A stretch of DNA of 64,000 nt from Gambelia wislizenii. Its lineage: Eukaryota; Chordata; Lepidosauria; Squamata; Crotaphytidae. Below the pieces are notes generated by a model. It saw only the letters and a program-made list of their open reading frames with translations, searched no databases and was not told where the DNA came from. The stretch is from the NCBI GenBank assembly GCA_030847615.1, contig JAUMIR010000005.1, positions 112,187,116 to 112,251,115 of the forward strand. The letters are read 5' to 3'. Shown here piece by piece: positions 46,266 to 57,601 of this stretch. Positions within the stretch are counted from its first letter, which is position 1. Each line of letters begins with the position of its first letter. Made by a program: the position numbers and the translations under genes.

Positions 46266-46594
46266 AGACTTTTTCGGACATCAAAAAAACAACACAAGCA
46301 GCCTTGCCATGTTGTGAGGCTGCAGCACTGCAGGGCATCCCTTTCGGATGATGCCCGTCCGTGCCGGTACTGTTGCAGTACCGCAGGGACATTTGAGTGT
46401 AATATTTTGGCAAGTTTTACTCACGAAAGTTGATTGTGAGTAAAAATCGCCAAAATATTACACTCAAATGTCCCTGCGGTACCGCAACAGAACCGGCAGG
46501 GATGGGCATCATCCGAAAGGGACACCCTGCAGCGCTGCAGCCTCGCAACGTGGCGAGGCTGCTTGTGTTGTTTTTTTGATGTCCGAAAAAGTCC
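46266..46594. mobile_element. Harbinger-like foldback element 3 (329 bp), inserted in the R4-like RT
   Basis: Same subfamily as 16395-16723: AGACTTTTTCGGACATC at the left, complement at the right, and shared CCCTTTCGGATGATG, GCCGGTACTGTTGC and GGGACATTTGAG blocks in each arm. It is flanked by TAA on both sides (46263-46265, 46595-46597). The arms meet near 46430 (TCACGAAAGTTGATTGTGAG). Its insertion separates RT blocks of the host LINE, so it is the younger of the two. Differences from the copy at 16395 are concentrated in CpG sites. Confidence 0.75.
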
Positions 46595-46804
46595 TAAGTG
46601 TCTTGCATAGAGTTTGCTGATTGTACTGAGGAGACTAATTGGTCTGTAGTTGACAGGATCAACCTTGCTTCCTTTTTTATATATGGGGACAATAATTGCA
46701 AGGCCCCAACCATGTGCAAATTCTATGTAGGCTAATTCCCAGTCTGCAAGTAATCTTAAAAATCTGTGCTGTTTTTGAAGACTTCTTTTCTGTGAGAAGA
46801 AAAG

Positions 46805-48155
46805 TGCTAAATAAAAATAAAAATAAAAATTATTATTTCCTTCAAGAATGAAATTAGTGAAGAATTAATTCCCTAACAGTGATAACTGAGGGTCAACCTA
46901 CAGATTTCATTAAATTGGTTGTATGCAGAAATTTCTCTTGTTTATGTTTATTTTATAGTGAACATCCAGAAAAAGGGATTTAGTGTGTCTCCCTTCCAAA
47001 ACAGTTGTTTAAAAAAGAAAAGAAAACAAAATGAGAGGGAAACCTCCCTTGGTTTGATGCTCAGTCTGGATCAGTACTCCATAATCTTACTTTCTAGTAA
47101 ACAAAAAGAAGGGATAGTGTTCCATGCTCTAGAAATAATAAAACACATTTACAAATGCACATCATAATACAACCATCGTCTGGTAAGGAAGATACATGTA
47201 TGATATAAGCACTGAAAATATTTCAGTAGAGAGCATACAGATGATTAAAGCAATATCCAGTGTTAGAAATGCAGTCGGTCATTCATGGGTGAGCCATTGC
47301 AGCCATTGAATGATGAATGAAACAGCCCAGAGAAGTATTATATTTGGAGTGACGTGAGATGTTATGAAGGTTCATCTGCCACGTTAGATCTGCAATGACT
47401 CATTCACACCTAAATTTGATGTGAATTTATGAAGTGTTGAAAATGTATGTATGAACCACCCCATAAGGAGCAGTCATAATTGGACAGAACAGAATGAAAC
47501 CACAGGAACCCACCCTTCCCACTCAAAAGAGAATTGTATTAGAGTAGAGTACGATCTTATCCATTGGGTATGAGTTACATGCCCAGACATAGGGATAGAG
47601 GCTATTAAGATCTACACAGATATGCTCAGTATACATCACCATTATACCGTAATCCTAAAAAAGAAGTTGTTATTTTAGGAAGGGGAAAATTGAATTATGT
47701 GTTTGATAGCTTAAGTGCATGTTACATTTCAGTCTTTATCAGAAGAGTATTCTAATCTCATTTTGTTAATAAGTTACTAAAATGCACAAGTCCCTTCAAC
47801 ATTAATAGGACTGTTTTCTGTGGAGAAGTAGATTATGCTCTAATATGATATGTTTCATTTAAAAGAACCCACACAATTTTGTTAGTGAATGTGGGTTGTT
47901 GGGTTTCTTTGTTATTTTACAAGGTTGAAAGTATTGCCTTTTTGAAAGTATTGTCACAGCCTTGCACTAATTGCAAGTTATAAGAATCACATTTTGCCAC
48001 TATAACCAGAAATTTGTGGTGAACAGTAGATTCTTTGATTTATACTCAGAAAATAGCTCAATTGAACCATCTCAGAATCAGTACAATCCACTATTTTGTA
48101 TATTACCTACCCTGACACCCCATACCCCATATCTGTATTAACTGGAGATATTTAA
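46805..48155. other. No recognised gene
   Basis: Begins with an (AAAAT)n run (about 46810-46832) and a phrase shared with the end of family E (46840-46875). The remainder has no bounded feature. Confidence 0.4.
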
Positions 48156-48164
48156 AAAATTGGT

Positions 48165-48905
48165 CAGATGTGGCCACATAGTGTGACCAGTAAACAGGGG
48201 AATTCCAAACACCAGAAATTCCAAAAGATTACCACTGAGACTCAGTCAGGTATGGGCTAAAGAGGGGGCAGCCAAAATTCCAAGAAACAATAATTTGCAA
48301 GGCAACTTCTTGCCTGAACATCTGGCTAATCCAACCTGCCTAAGATGAGATACTCAATTTTGTAAAGAGCCCTCATATCTCTACCTTCCCCAAAACAGAG
48401 TTGCTTCTTTCATTCAATTACAAAGTGTCAGCACATTAAGGGTTATTAGCACAACCAGAGTGTCCATTGTCTCACCTTGAGAACCCCCTAGAAGCATTGT
48501 CTTTCACTCTAAATCCCATCCCCTGAATAAAATTATAGGCTATATTAACCCTCCCAAAATCCCACTTAAGCATGCACAGATTCCCTTCTTGTGGACACTA
48601 CATCTGTCTGTATAGCCAGGTGTACAATTTCCCTGCTTCTGGACTCCACGTCAGACAGTGTTACTGTTCTGGCTTAGGACTCCCACTCTGCTGGCTTCTT
48701 CTGCGATCTCATCTCCTCAGATTGGTACAGTATCACCTGAAAACAATCTCCCTTCTCTGTCCCTCTATCCTAATACTTCCTACTTTATTTGTTAGCCTTC
48801 TGTGAATGCTGGAAGCCTGAGTGTGTGAATATTGTTATTATTGTTTTCTCAAATAAAGACGAATAATTGTACTATCTAGCTTAATGTCTCCTTCTTATAT
48901 ATACA
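48165..48905 (+). repeat. Possible solo LTR, unclassified
   Basis: The end carries CTCAAATAAAGACGAATAATTG followed by TCTAGCTTAATGTCTCC, which looks like a polyadenylation signal and short U5. Upstream composition is pyrimidine-rich. No TG...CA ends or target duplication could be confirmed. Confidence 0.25.
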
Positions 48906-48909
48906 ATAT

Positions 48910-49855
48910 ACATAGGTAAAAAAGTCCTGTTATCTGTTGCTCCCTCTCACGTTGCCAAGCTGAGTATATTAATTCCCCAAATTAATATCAATATTTGGAG
49001 GGTCCTTAAGATCATTTAGGGTAACATGTATTTAGTGAAGCTTATTCAGGCATGGTCAGGTGGGAGGTAGCAGAATAGGTCTCCAAAATGTTGAGAAATT
49101 GCTGTGGTTAAGGGCCACATCTTAAGCAGATGCATCTTCTGGGCAATATTGATGTGGCATGGTGGGATTCATATGTTGATGGACTGCAAGTCCCAAAGAA
49201 AGCCACAACAGAAGGATACTACAATAAGCTCAACATCGGAAAAATGAGACACTATGTCCTATCAGACTATATGAAATACAGTTATATCAATTTTATCCCA
49301 TTTACTTTTTAAGGATACAATGACACCTGTGGTGCACAATATAGTATACAACATTCAATCATATAACGCAGTGAAATTGTACCAATCTTTCCACAATGAG
49401 TCACTTGCAAAATGAGAATAGATTCGAATTAGAAAATGACATTTAAGCAGCATCTTTCTATAACCAGGATAATTATTCCATGAACATCATTCATATTCAA
49501 AACAGCATCAAAATGTTAATTATTATACAATCTTAAAGAGAACAATCATATAAGCACATCACAAATGGAACTTCTTCTCTGTACATATATGCACCTCAGA
49601 GTAAAGATTCCTGGTCAGTCACAGTGTGTGTAACATCCAAATGAGCTTGCTCTGAATGGAATTTTCAACCAAAATAAGTATGTTCGTGATGCTTACTGGC
49701 TGGGTGTTTTAGTACTTGCTTTTATCCAATCTCATAAAGAGGATTTTATGATGATTCTGACCCAAATGGAACCTACAAGTTTCTTTTAACACCAAAATTG
49801 GAACTTGTAGTATACCACTAACTGTGAACTGAGCAGAATAGAGTCAGAAATGCTT
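48910..49855. other. No recognised gene
   Basis: A CATGGTGGGATTCATATG phrase near 49158 may be a decayed MITE end. No exon. Confidence 0.35.
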
Positions 49856-49859
49856 GTTG

Positions 49860-51050
49860 GAATAGGAAAGTCTTTACTTATCTGGAAAAAAAAATCAGGG
49901 ATGGTGTCAGTCTGACTTCTCTGACAAGGGAGTTCCAGAACCTGGGGGTATCCACAGTTCCCACCAGATGTACCTGTGAGTGTGGTGGGACAGAGAGAAA
50001 GCCCTCCCCAGCCAATCTCAAAGCACAGGCTGGTTTGTAAGAGAGAATACAGCCCTTTAAATAACCTAGACCTGAGCTGTGTAGGGCTTTAAAGGTCATA
50101 ACCAGCATTTTGAATTGCTGACTGATTCAGGGAAATAAAGAGACCAGACACAAGAGATGGAATGAAATAAAATGGTCTTTATTTAACCCTGCCTATTCAT
50201 TTTCCTCTAAAGGTCTTGAGTGGGGTGAGGCAACCTAGTGAGGGAGCACCTGAGGCAGTAGGTCTATCCGAGACCTTACTACCCAGCTTCCCCAGGTGAA
50301 CACCTGAGCCCTGGAGAGGAACCCCAATAGCTGGGGTTGCTCCCCAGCTGGCCTGCCTCTGGAGGGTCGACCCAAAAGTCCCCCACTCAAGCCACAAGGA
50401 TTAAAGTGGGGGGCTATCCTTCAGGCCAACCCCAAGGTGGGTCTCCTTCTCTCCCTTAGGCCACACAACCTTAAATGCTCCTTCCAGAGACCCTGCCTTC
50501 ACCAAAATTGGTGCCAAGGTACACACCAAAATCTATGGCTCACCCATTTTTCATTAAAATATAGAAAAATTACCTATTTAGACACCACCCTAGCCAATTT
50601 CCCATTGCCACCTGTGAAAGTATGGAGTAGGTGAAAAAAGACCAGGAAAAGGGGGTAAAAAATTCCTACCTGCCCCCAAAGCAACCATTATCACACTATG
50701 TCAGCAGCAGGAGGGTTGGTCAAGGGAAAGAGGAAGAGGCAAGTGGTGGCAGGGCTCTAAATAGCCTCTGACTCTGTCCCTTGCCTCCAAGCACCAGCGC
50801 ATGTGCCCAGGTGCTGTCTTCTAGGTCTCTCTTCCCCTCCTGTCTGGCAAAGACAGCTCCCCCCTGCACTGCTGCACAGATCGGGGGTGTGTGAGCTGGA
50901 TTGTACCTGGAAATGGGCTGGCTGCCAGTGGAGCTATTGCAACCAGGGAATTATGTGATCCCTGTAGCCAGCCCCAGTTAGCAATCTGGCTGTGGTTCTT
51001 TGGGCCAGCTGAAGTTTCCAAACACTCTGCAAAGGCAGCCCCCCCATAGA
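49860..51050 (-). mobile_element. L2-like LINE RT C-terminal remnant, split by an LTR-like element
   Basis: The minus strand encodes first LYGGAAFAECLE to ANWGWLQGSHN (51050-50895) and then LVMTFKALHSSGLGYLKG with FWNSLVREVRLTPSL (50108-49878). These are consecutive segments of the protein found in the longer element at 54.7 kb. The interval between them is occupied by an LTR-like family C element. The host duplicates TGGATTG / TGAATTG at the two junctions, suggesting a 6-7 bp target duplication. Confidence 0.7.
50110..50893 (-). mobile_element. LTR-like family C copy nested in L2
   Basis: The plus-strand start GGGAAATAAAGAGACCAGACAC is the complement of the conserved GTCTGGTCTCCTTATTTCCC end. 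The following CTTTATTTAACCC, GCAACCTAGTGAGGG and CTGGCCTGCCTCTGGAGGGT-type blocks match 52485-52797. The short Pro-rich frames here have no retroviral domain. Length is about 780 bp, in the range of a solo LTR. Confidence 0.5.
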
Positions 51051-51054
51051 GCAC

Positions 51055-51165
51055 ATTTGTTGTTAATTGCCATCAAGTTGACTTTGGTTTATGGTGACCC
51101 CGTGAATGAGAGGCCTCCATGTCACCCTATTATCAACAGCCCTGCTCAGGTCTTGCTGACTCAGG
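51055..51165 (+). repeat. MIR/L2-like repeat fragment, diverged
   Basis: TTGTTGTTAATTGCCATCAAG, then TTATGGTGACCCCGTG and AGGCCTCCATGTCACCC. This is a variant of the family head. Confidence 0.55.
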
Positions 51166-51169
51166 GACA

Positions 51170-51252
51170 TACCCGTATATTCCGGCGTATAAGATGACTG
51201 GGCGCAAAAGACAAACCCCCCCCCCAATTTTTAAGTTAAAATATAGAGTCCC
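51170..51252. mobile_element. Mariner-like MITE end
   Basis: TACCCGTATATTCCGGCGTATAAGATGAC-type start (seen as CCGTATATTCCGGCGTATAA at 51173) followed by a C run, a terminus known from an abundant reptile MITE. Its complement occurs at 51811-51833. Confidence 0.5.
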
Positions 51253-51744
51253 CCCACCCAGCCAGCCACCTGGCTGGAAAGCCTGTCGCCCACCAGCCAG
51301 CCAGCTCAGTGGCTATAGATAATGGAATAGTCTGTGAAATTAAAGGACTGAGAACAGCTAAAAAAGCATGGGATACTTTGAAAAATCTATGTGGTGTTCA
51401 ATCTTTGGAAAGTAAGGTTGCATTAATACTGTAAGTTGGTTAATATGAAGCTATCAAATCCCAAATTTTTGAGTGAACACATTAATGAATGAGCACATTA
51501 ATGATTTTAGAGCCACAGTGGTAGACAAGAGAATTTCACCATAGACAAAACTTGATGCAGAATGATAAATCTGAATCCAGAAATTCTAATTTTAGGCTAA
51601 CTTGTCCTGAAAAGAAACATTATTTTGACTCTCCTGAGCTAAATGGGGGGCCATTTAACTCTTCAAAGCAAAGCAGTCATTCTCACAGCAGGAGGAAGGA
51701 TCTGCTGGGAAAACTGCACTTCAATCATTCTCACAGCAGGGGAG

Positions 51745-51833
51745 TATGATTACTGGGGTATAAGACCACCCCCCCACTTTTGTGGAGATTTTCAAGTGTT
51801 AAAAAGTAGTCTTGTATGCAGCAATATATGGTA
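51745..51833. mobile_element. Short mariner-like MITE, about 89 bp
   Basis: Left end TACTGGGGTATAAGACCACC with a CCCCCCC run, then TTTTGTGGAGATTTTCAAG, and right end AGTAGTCTTGTATGCAGC-AATATATGGTA. The left and right ends are inverted repeats of GGCGTATAAGAC type. It may be the inner part of a larger unit starting at 51170. Confidence 0.5.
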
Positions 51834-51839
51834 GCTTTC

Positions 51840-52120
51840 TTGGTTTTAACACTTCAGGATCTTGTCTAGTTCCTTTGTAGCTGCCTTTCTAAATTCCAGT
51901 CTTCTAATTTCTTGACTGCATTCTGATTACCTGACTGAGACAAGATATTGAAAATCTTGAACTATTTCAATGTCTTGTTTATTTTGGAGTGATGTAAATC
52001 TGTGGTCATTTTTTAAATGTTCAACTATAAATCTGCCTTTGCACTATATTCAGTTAATACTGTGGTGTTATCTGCATATCTTAAATTGTTGTTCCTTCCT
52101 CCAATTTCCACACCTTCTTT
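51840..52120 (-). pseudogene. BovB/RTE-like reverse transcriptase fragment
   Basis: The minus strand around 52060-52090 reads LRYADNTTVLTE, the RT Y-x-DD box with the second D changed to N. Downstream it reads EIVQDFQYLVS and then CSQEIRRLEF-like sequence with KELDKILK, matching the order of the RTE/BovB thumb region. Stops and frameshifts are frequent, so it is old. It sits between two halves of an L2-like remnant. Confidence 0.55.
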
Positions 52121-52130
52121 CTGTGAGTCG

Positions 52131-52305
52131 GTATGTGTCACCATGGCCAGATCTGATGTCTCAAGGAAAAGGTGCAGCTGGCATACAAATGGTACTTGAG
52201 GAAATGGTATTCCCAGCCACCGCTGAAACCTGGGCTTCCAGGCTCAGAGTTGAAACTAGCAGCACACCCACTAGCCCCAGTTAGCATTGCAAGTGGAGAA
52301 GGGTG
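52131..52305 (-). mobile_element. L2-like LINE fragment
   Basis: Aligns by eye to 55325-55475: GTGTCACCATGGCCAGATCTG, TCAAGGAA-GCACAGCTGGCA, CACTGCTGAAACCTGGGYWTCCAG, CTCAGAGT. It encodes the segment just before the one at 51050, so the two may be parts of a single insertion separated by BovB and MITE material. Confidence 0.65.
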
Positions 52306-52484
52306 ATGCGAGTTGACATACAACAACATCTGGTGGCCCACACATTTCAATACCTGTACTAAGGTAAATGTTTGAGGCAATGTGGATTCTATTCAGGAAA
52401 AAAATTGAATGAACTATGTAGAGTGCACATCCCTGTCTTTCAACACCAACACCCATGTAAACCATTTGATGGTAGACACAATAA

Positions 52485-52797
52485 TAAGGAGACCAGACAC
52501 AATGAAGAGAACACACATATAAGCTGGCTTGGAAAGAACCACTTTTATTTAGCTATAGCCTATTTAACCCCTTTCTGAGAGATCTGCAATGGGGGGAGCA
52601 ACCTAGTGTGGGAATTGTTGGAGCAGGAGGTCAACTCTGAAACCCCCTCCCCTACTTCCCTTGAGTGAAAACCCCAAGGGGAACCCATAAGATGGGTTGC
52701 TTCCCAACCAGCTTGCCTCTGGAAGGCTGACCCAAAAGTCTCTCGCCTAATTTTCAGGAACATTGAAAAGGTGCAGGCAGAGGGCAGCCAGGCATAA
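52485..52797 (-). mobile_element. LTR-like family C copy
   Basis: AATAAGGAGACCAGACACAATG at the start, then ACTTTTATTTAGC, GCAACCTAGTGTGGG and CTTGCCTCTGGAAGG match 50110-50400 in order. It ends where an L2-type phrase (AAGCTGAAGTTTCCAAACAC, 52804) begins, so it also lies next to L2 sequence. Confidence 0.5.
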
Positions 52798-52999
52798 TTG
52801 GACAAGCTGAAGTTTCCAAACACTCTGCAAAGGCAGCCCCACAGCCCCTCTGGCCCTGCACTCTGCTCTCCCAGTGATGGTGCAGGTGCTGAGGCTACAT
52901 TATGACCTCCATCCCTTGCTCCATCAAAAGGGGGCTCCTCCAATGCAGTCATGACCATGCTGGGAACCCTATTCCTTTTGAACTGCATTAAAAGATCTA

Positions 53000-53450
53000 C
53001 AGTGCAACTGAATAAGGAAAGCTAAACCAAAACTCTTTTGAGATACTCAGTTGTTGGACAATTAAAATACAAAAGTTACTTCTGTTTCTCCATTATAAAG
53101 AATTGCCCAGGCGCAGTAATAAAATGTGAATCTTAGAACAAGAAAGAGACAATTAGAAATTAAAAGGTTTTGCCTACAGCAACATTGTTTCATTTGTAGA
53201 ACAATGAAAATGAGGAACGTCATCTGACGAAGTGGAGGATAAAAGACAAAATATGCTCTATAGATCACATTTTTAATTGCAAAATCTGATTTATAGACTG
53301 ACAATTGCAAAAGTCTTCGACATCCTAGTTACTCCTACAAGCAGTCGGGTAGAGAATTTCTCCTTCCCTTTGATCCCTTAATTTTGAACTTCTCTCTGTA
53401 TTGTTCCTTCTGTTTTCAATTTAGCTGTGCAATGAATCAGACAAATTCTT
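53000..53450. other. No recognised gene
   Basis: AT-rich; the minus-strand frame at 53062-53310 has no domain. Confidence 0.4.
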
Positions 53451-53452
53451 GA

Positions 53453-53620
53453 TACAGTCAGCCCTCCATACCCTCAGATTCTGCATGCATGGATTCAACT
53501 ATCCATGCCTTGTAAATATTAAAAAAAAAAAAAACAAGCCTTGGTTTTGCCATTTTATATAAGGGGCACCATTTAACTACACCATTGTATATAATGGGAC
53601 TTGAGCATCCTGTATATTTA
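53453..53620. mobile_element. Tigger/pogo-like fragment
   Basis: TACAGTCAGCCCTCCATACC, GATTCTGCATGCATGGATTC and a long A run are the left end of Tigger-type elements, followed by a GGACTTGAGCATCCTG block. The right inverted terminus is absent. Confidence 0.7.
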
Positions 53621-53839
53621 TTTATACAAAAATGTCCCACTTCCGTCCCATAGAGATGCTGAAAGAGGCAAACACAAAACTAATAAGAATCCTTTCATTA
53701 GAACAGGAGTGTAAGTAATAATCTCAGTTCCTTTCTTTGATGAGAAATGGTGTCTTGTCACACTGTGATGTTGTGTTCAAAAAATGCTCAAGGACTGAGG
53801 ATTTGGGGATGTCTTTATGAAGATTAATTTGTGAAGAAT

Positions 53840-54115
53840 AATTATTTTTTTGCAGAATCATTTTTTTGTGCTGAAAACCCTCTATTGCATGAAATATGAA
53901 ATTTCATAAAAGCTGAAGTTCCTGCATTGTGTGGGGCATTGGACTCAATGAGCTATGGGGGTCCTTTTCCAATTCTATGATACTGTGATTCTATGAGAAA
54001 TACAGTTTTCTGCATAAAAAAATTGGTTTTTCACAATGAACTATGTTGTATGTAAATGATTTTCTTTTTTTTTTTTTGCAGAAAACTCCCAAAGCATAAA
54101 AAAGCACAAAACTCT
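53840..54115. repeat. Family E copy containing a short CR1 tail
   Basis: TTTTTTTGCAGAATC, TTTTGTGCTGAAAACC and TTTTGCAGAAAACTCCC phrases define family E. Within it, 53930-53996 reads GGGGCATTGGACTCAATGAG, then TCCAATTCTATGATAC and GATTCTATGAG, the last 65 bases of a CR1 3' end on the plus strand. Confidence 0.5.
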
Positions 54116-54119
54116 TGTA

Positions 54120-54660
54120 TTCTCATCTGGCCAAGGAGAATGCTATCTCCCATATTGTCATCAACTGCATCACTGAATATAAGGGCACACACAAGCGAAC
54201 CATATTAACAGTTCTTAAAAGGCTGGCAGATTCACACAGGAAGTGCTGATTCCTGAAGTAAGCCACAATGTATTCTGGCCTATGAACACAGTTTCCATTT
54301 TTGGGGTGGGTGGGTGGACAGGGATCCTATGCCCTTAATTTTTGTAAGCAACAAAGGGCAGTGGCTACAATGCAAATGATATAATGAATTAGCTCTAGGT
54401 TTTTGTTTGAGCTTTCCAAGGTGTTGAATACTATCCCCCAAATAGGTTCAACAACCAGAATAGCTTCTTTAAAGTTTTGACTAAAACCTGTGGCAGATTC
54501 ATAGCCCCACTGACATCAGAGACTCCAGCCTTCATTTATTTGGTAGGAAAGGGAGTAATGTAGCAGATATAAATTATGGCATAAAAATAGAAACATTTGT
54601 GTAGAATAAAATTAATGCATGTTCTCCGTGTAAAGAAGATGGCGAGGGAAAGATTTAACT
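54120..54660. other. No recognised gene
   Basis: No bounded feature seen. Confidence 0.4.
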
Positions 54661-55259
54661 GTTAAATTTCTGTTATTTATTTATTTATTTATTTATTTAT
54701 ATTTCATTTGTATGCTGCCTTTCTACCTATAGGAGTCCCAAGGCAGCTTCCATAAAACAGATTAAGAATATATACAATTAAAATATTATAAAATCAGCTT
54801 AAGACATATCAAATCTAAAACAGACAAGATAAAACAAGCCCTGCTGCTTGTACATTAAAAGCCTGCTTGAAAAGAAAAGTCTTTGCCTGCAGGCAAAAAG
54901 AAATCAGGGAGGGAGCTAGCCTAGCCTTCCATGGAAGGGTGTTTCAAAGGGCTGGAGCAGCCACTGAGAAGGCCCTCTTGAGTCCTCACCAAATGAGCTT
55001 GTGATGAAGGAGGCAGGATCAAGAGAAAGCCTCCTCCTGATGACCTTAGGGCTCTGGCAAGATCGTATCAGGAGATTCAGTCTTTCAAATTGTCTGGACC
55101 CAAGCCATTGAGAGCTTTATAGGTCATAAACAGCCCTTTGATTTGTGCCCAGAAATACACGGATAGCCAGTGAAGCAGTTTTAACAAAGGTGTTATATCT
55201 TCCCTATAACTAGTCTCAGTCAGCATTCTAGCCACAGCATTCTGGACCCGCTGAAGTTT

Positions 55260-56024
55260 CTAAACAGTTTCCAAAGGCAGCCCCACATAGAGTGCATTGC
55301 AATAATTCAAACAGGATGTAATCAAGGCATATGTCACCATGGCCAGATCTGACATCTCAAGGAACATGCACAGCTGGCACACTAGTTTTAGCTTTGCAAA
55401 TGCATTCTTGGCCACTGCTGAAACCTGGGTATCCAGACTCAGAGTGGAATCCAGGAGAACACCCAGATTGTGACCCCGAGATTTCAGGGGGAGTGAGACC
55501 CCATTCAGCACAGGATGAGTTCCTATTCACTGATCTACCTTTCAACTGAACAGGAGCACCTCTGTCTTGTCTGGATTAAGTTTCAATTTGTTAGCTCTCA
55601 TCCAGTCCATTATTGACAACAGACATTGGTTAAGAACCGAGACAGCTTCCTTGGAATCAGATAGAAAGGAGAGATAGAGTTGGGTGTCACATTGGTGACA
55701 CTGCACCCCAAAACTCCAGATAACCTATCCCAGCAGTTTCATGTAGATGTTAAATAGCATGGGGGACAAAACAACCCTAAGGGACCCCACAGGCCAATGG
55801 CCAAGGCATCGAACAGGAGTCCACCAGCACAACCTTCTGAGTATGCACCTTAGGAAAGACTGGTACCACTGCATAACAATGCCCTTGAACCCCATCTCAG
55901 AGTGTTGACCAAAAAGGATACCATGGTCAATGGTATCAAAAGCTGCTGAGAGGTCCAGTAGAACCAAGAGGGACACACTCCCCCTGTCCAGTTCCCTGTG
56001 GAGGTCATCCACCAAGGCAACCAA
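55260..56024 (-). pseudogene. L2-like reverse transcriptase remnants
   Basis: Two minus-strand frames. The frame at 55725-56024 has VDDLHRELDRGSVSLLVLLD with SAAFDTIDHGIL (block A), then VVLSPMLFNIYMKLLG (block B). The frame at 55260-55511 has MLNGVSLPLKSRGHNLGVLL, then SLDTQVSAVAKNAFAKLKLV and CLNYCNALYVGLP (after the catalytic box). The Y-x-DD box would lie between them (about 55620-55700) in another frame. Both are inactive fragments. Confidence 0.75.
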
Positions 56025-56868
56025 AGCTGTCTCTGTCCCATTACCATGCCTGAAGCCAGATTGAAATGGATCTAGATAATCTGTCTCATCCAGAAACCCC
56101 TGGAGCTAGGAGGCCACCACGTGCTCTAGAACCTTGCCTCAAAATGGAAGGATGGAGACTGGCCAATAATTATTCAGAATGGTGGTGTCTGGGGAGGCCT
56201 TTTTTAGTAATGGCCTCACCATAGCCTCTTTTAGACAATAGGGCAACTGCTTTCAGGAGCTAGGAGGAGCAAGGATCCAGTATGCATATGGTGGCTCTCA
56301 CCTCTCTAAGGATTCTGTCCACATCCTCAGGCTGCACAAATTGAAACATATCCAATAATACAGGACAAGCAGGTGACAAGATTACATCCACTGGACCTGT
56401 ATCAACTACAGTATCCAAGTCAGAGTGGATCTGAGCGATTTTGTCTGCAAAGTGTCTTGCAAATTCCTCACATCAGTCTGTAAAGTGGTTTTTGTTTTCT
56501 TCTTGTGGGCCAGAGTGTAAGAGGCCCCTGACCGCTCAAAACAGCTCCATTGTGTGACACTGTGCAGATGCAATAGTGGCAGAGAAGTATGATCTCTTCT
56601 CTGCCACCATTGCCACAGCATAGGCCTTATAATGAGCTCTAGCCTGTGTTTGGTCAGACTTGCTCTGAGTCTTCCATCATCATTGCTCTAGTCTCTGTTC
56701 CACTCATTTCATCACTGGCAGCTCCTAGTGAACCAGGGGAAATACCTGGCTCCACTTTGTGAGAGGGGACACTTAGGGGAAATTATGTCCACTGCCCTGG
56801 ACATTTTCCTATTCCAGAGATCAGCCAGGGCTTTCACAGGATCACCTGCCAAGGCAACAGGAAACTCC

Positions 56869-57462
56869 CTAAGACCCATCAGGATCCATAAGTCTCCTGG
56901 GGCAGACCATCCTAATCAGCCACTCACCCCTGCAGAGGCTCTGACTGCTAGTGAGTCTAAACCCCACCAGATAGTGATCAGTACATGACAACAGAACTAC
57001 AGAGAGTTCCTCCACACCCAGATCACCACCATCCTGCCCAGAATAGAAAACCAGATCAAGAGTGTGTCCTGCAGCATGGGTGGCACCGGATACTACTTGG
57101 GGCAGTCCCATGGTTGTCATGGTGGACATGAAATCCCAAGCTGCTCCTGACAAGGTAGTGTTGGCATAAATGTTGAAATTCCCTAGTACAAAAAGCTGAG
57201 GGGACTCCAACACCACCACCAAGTCAAACTCCATCAGCTCAGGCAGGGAGACTGTTGGGCAGTGGGGTAGACAGTACACCAACAATATCCCTGTTCTGTC
57301 CTGGCCACCCACCTTCAAGAACACACACTCAAAACCAGCAGACTGTGGGACAGGGCACCTGGTGAGGGAGACAGAATCCCAATAGACCACTGCCACTCTG
57401 TCTCTCCACCTTCCACACTCCCAGGCCTTGCCTGCTGATGTACAGAGGGCCCAGGCAGACAA
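56869..57462 (-). pseudogene. L2-like apurinic-type endonuclease remnant
   Basis: A 197-codon open frame on the minus strand. It reads CGRWRDRVAVVYWDSVSLTR near the start, then RTGILLVYCLPHC, LFVLGNFNIYANTTLSGAAW (the G-D/N-F-N box), GLPQVVSGATHAAGHTLDLV and SCTDHYLVGFRL (the S-D-H box). The D of GDFN is changed to N (GNFN), which would affect metal binding. It nicks target DNA in active elements; here it is a relic. Confidence 0.8.
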
Positions 57463-57601
57463 AGCTGGGAGAGATTAACCCCACCCCCCACCCCAGCTTC
57501 ATCCAGCCAGGTCTCTGTAATACAAGCCAGGTCATCATGCTAATCCAGGATCAGGTCCTGGATCAGATCCCCCCTATGGCAGTGACCCTGCTGGCCACTG
57601 A

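Larger units (their letters stand above)
44478..46800 (-). mobile_element. R4/Dong-like LINE, 5'-truncated, interrupted by a foldback element
   Basis: On the minus strand, an RT-encoding LINE runs from about 46800 to 44478 and ends in an (ATTCT)n tail (GAATAGAATAGAATC on the plus strand at 44482). The N-terminal part is missing. It is split at 46266-46594 by a Harbinger-like foldback. The conserved C-terminal motif C-x8-9-H-x4-C (frame 44663-44890) resembles the CCHC knuckle that precedes the restriction-like endonuclease in R2/R4-type LINEs. That motif and the RT type are why I name R4/Dong; a different clade is possible. Its 3' end is also the source of the chimera at 14.29 kb. Confidence 0.6.

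Noticed and set aside
52560..52988. 142-codon minus-strand frame
   Set aside because: It spans an LTR-like repeat and an L2 fragment and matches neither in a consistent frame.
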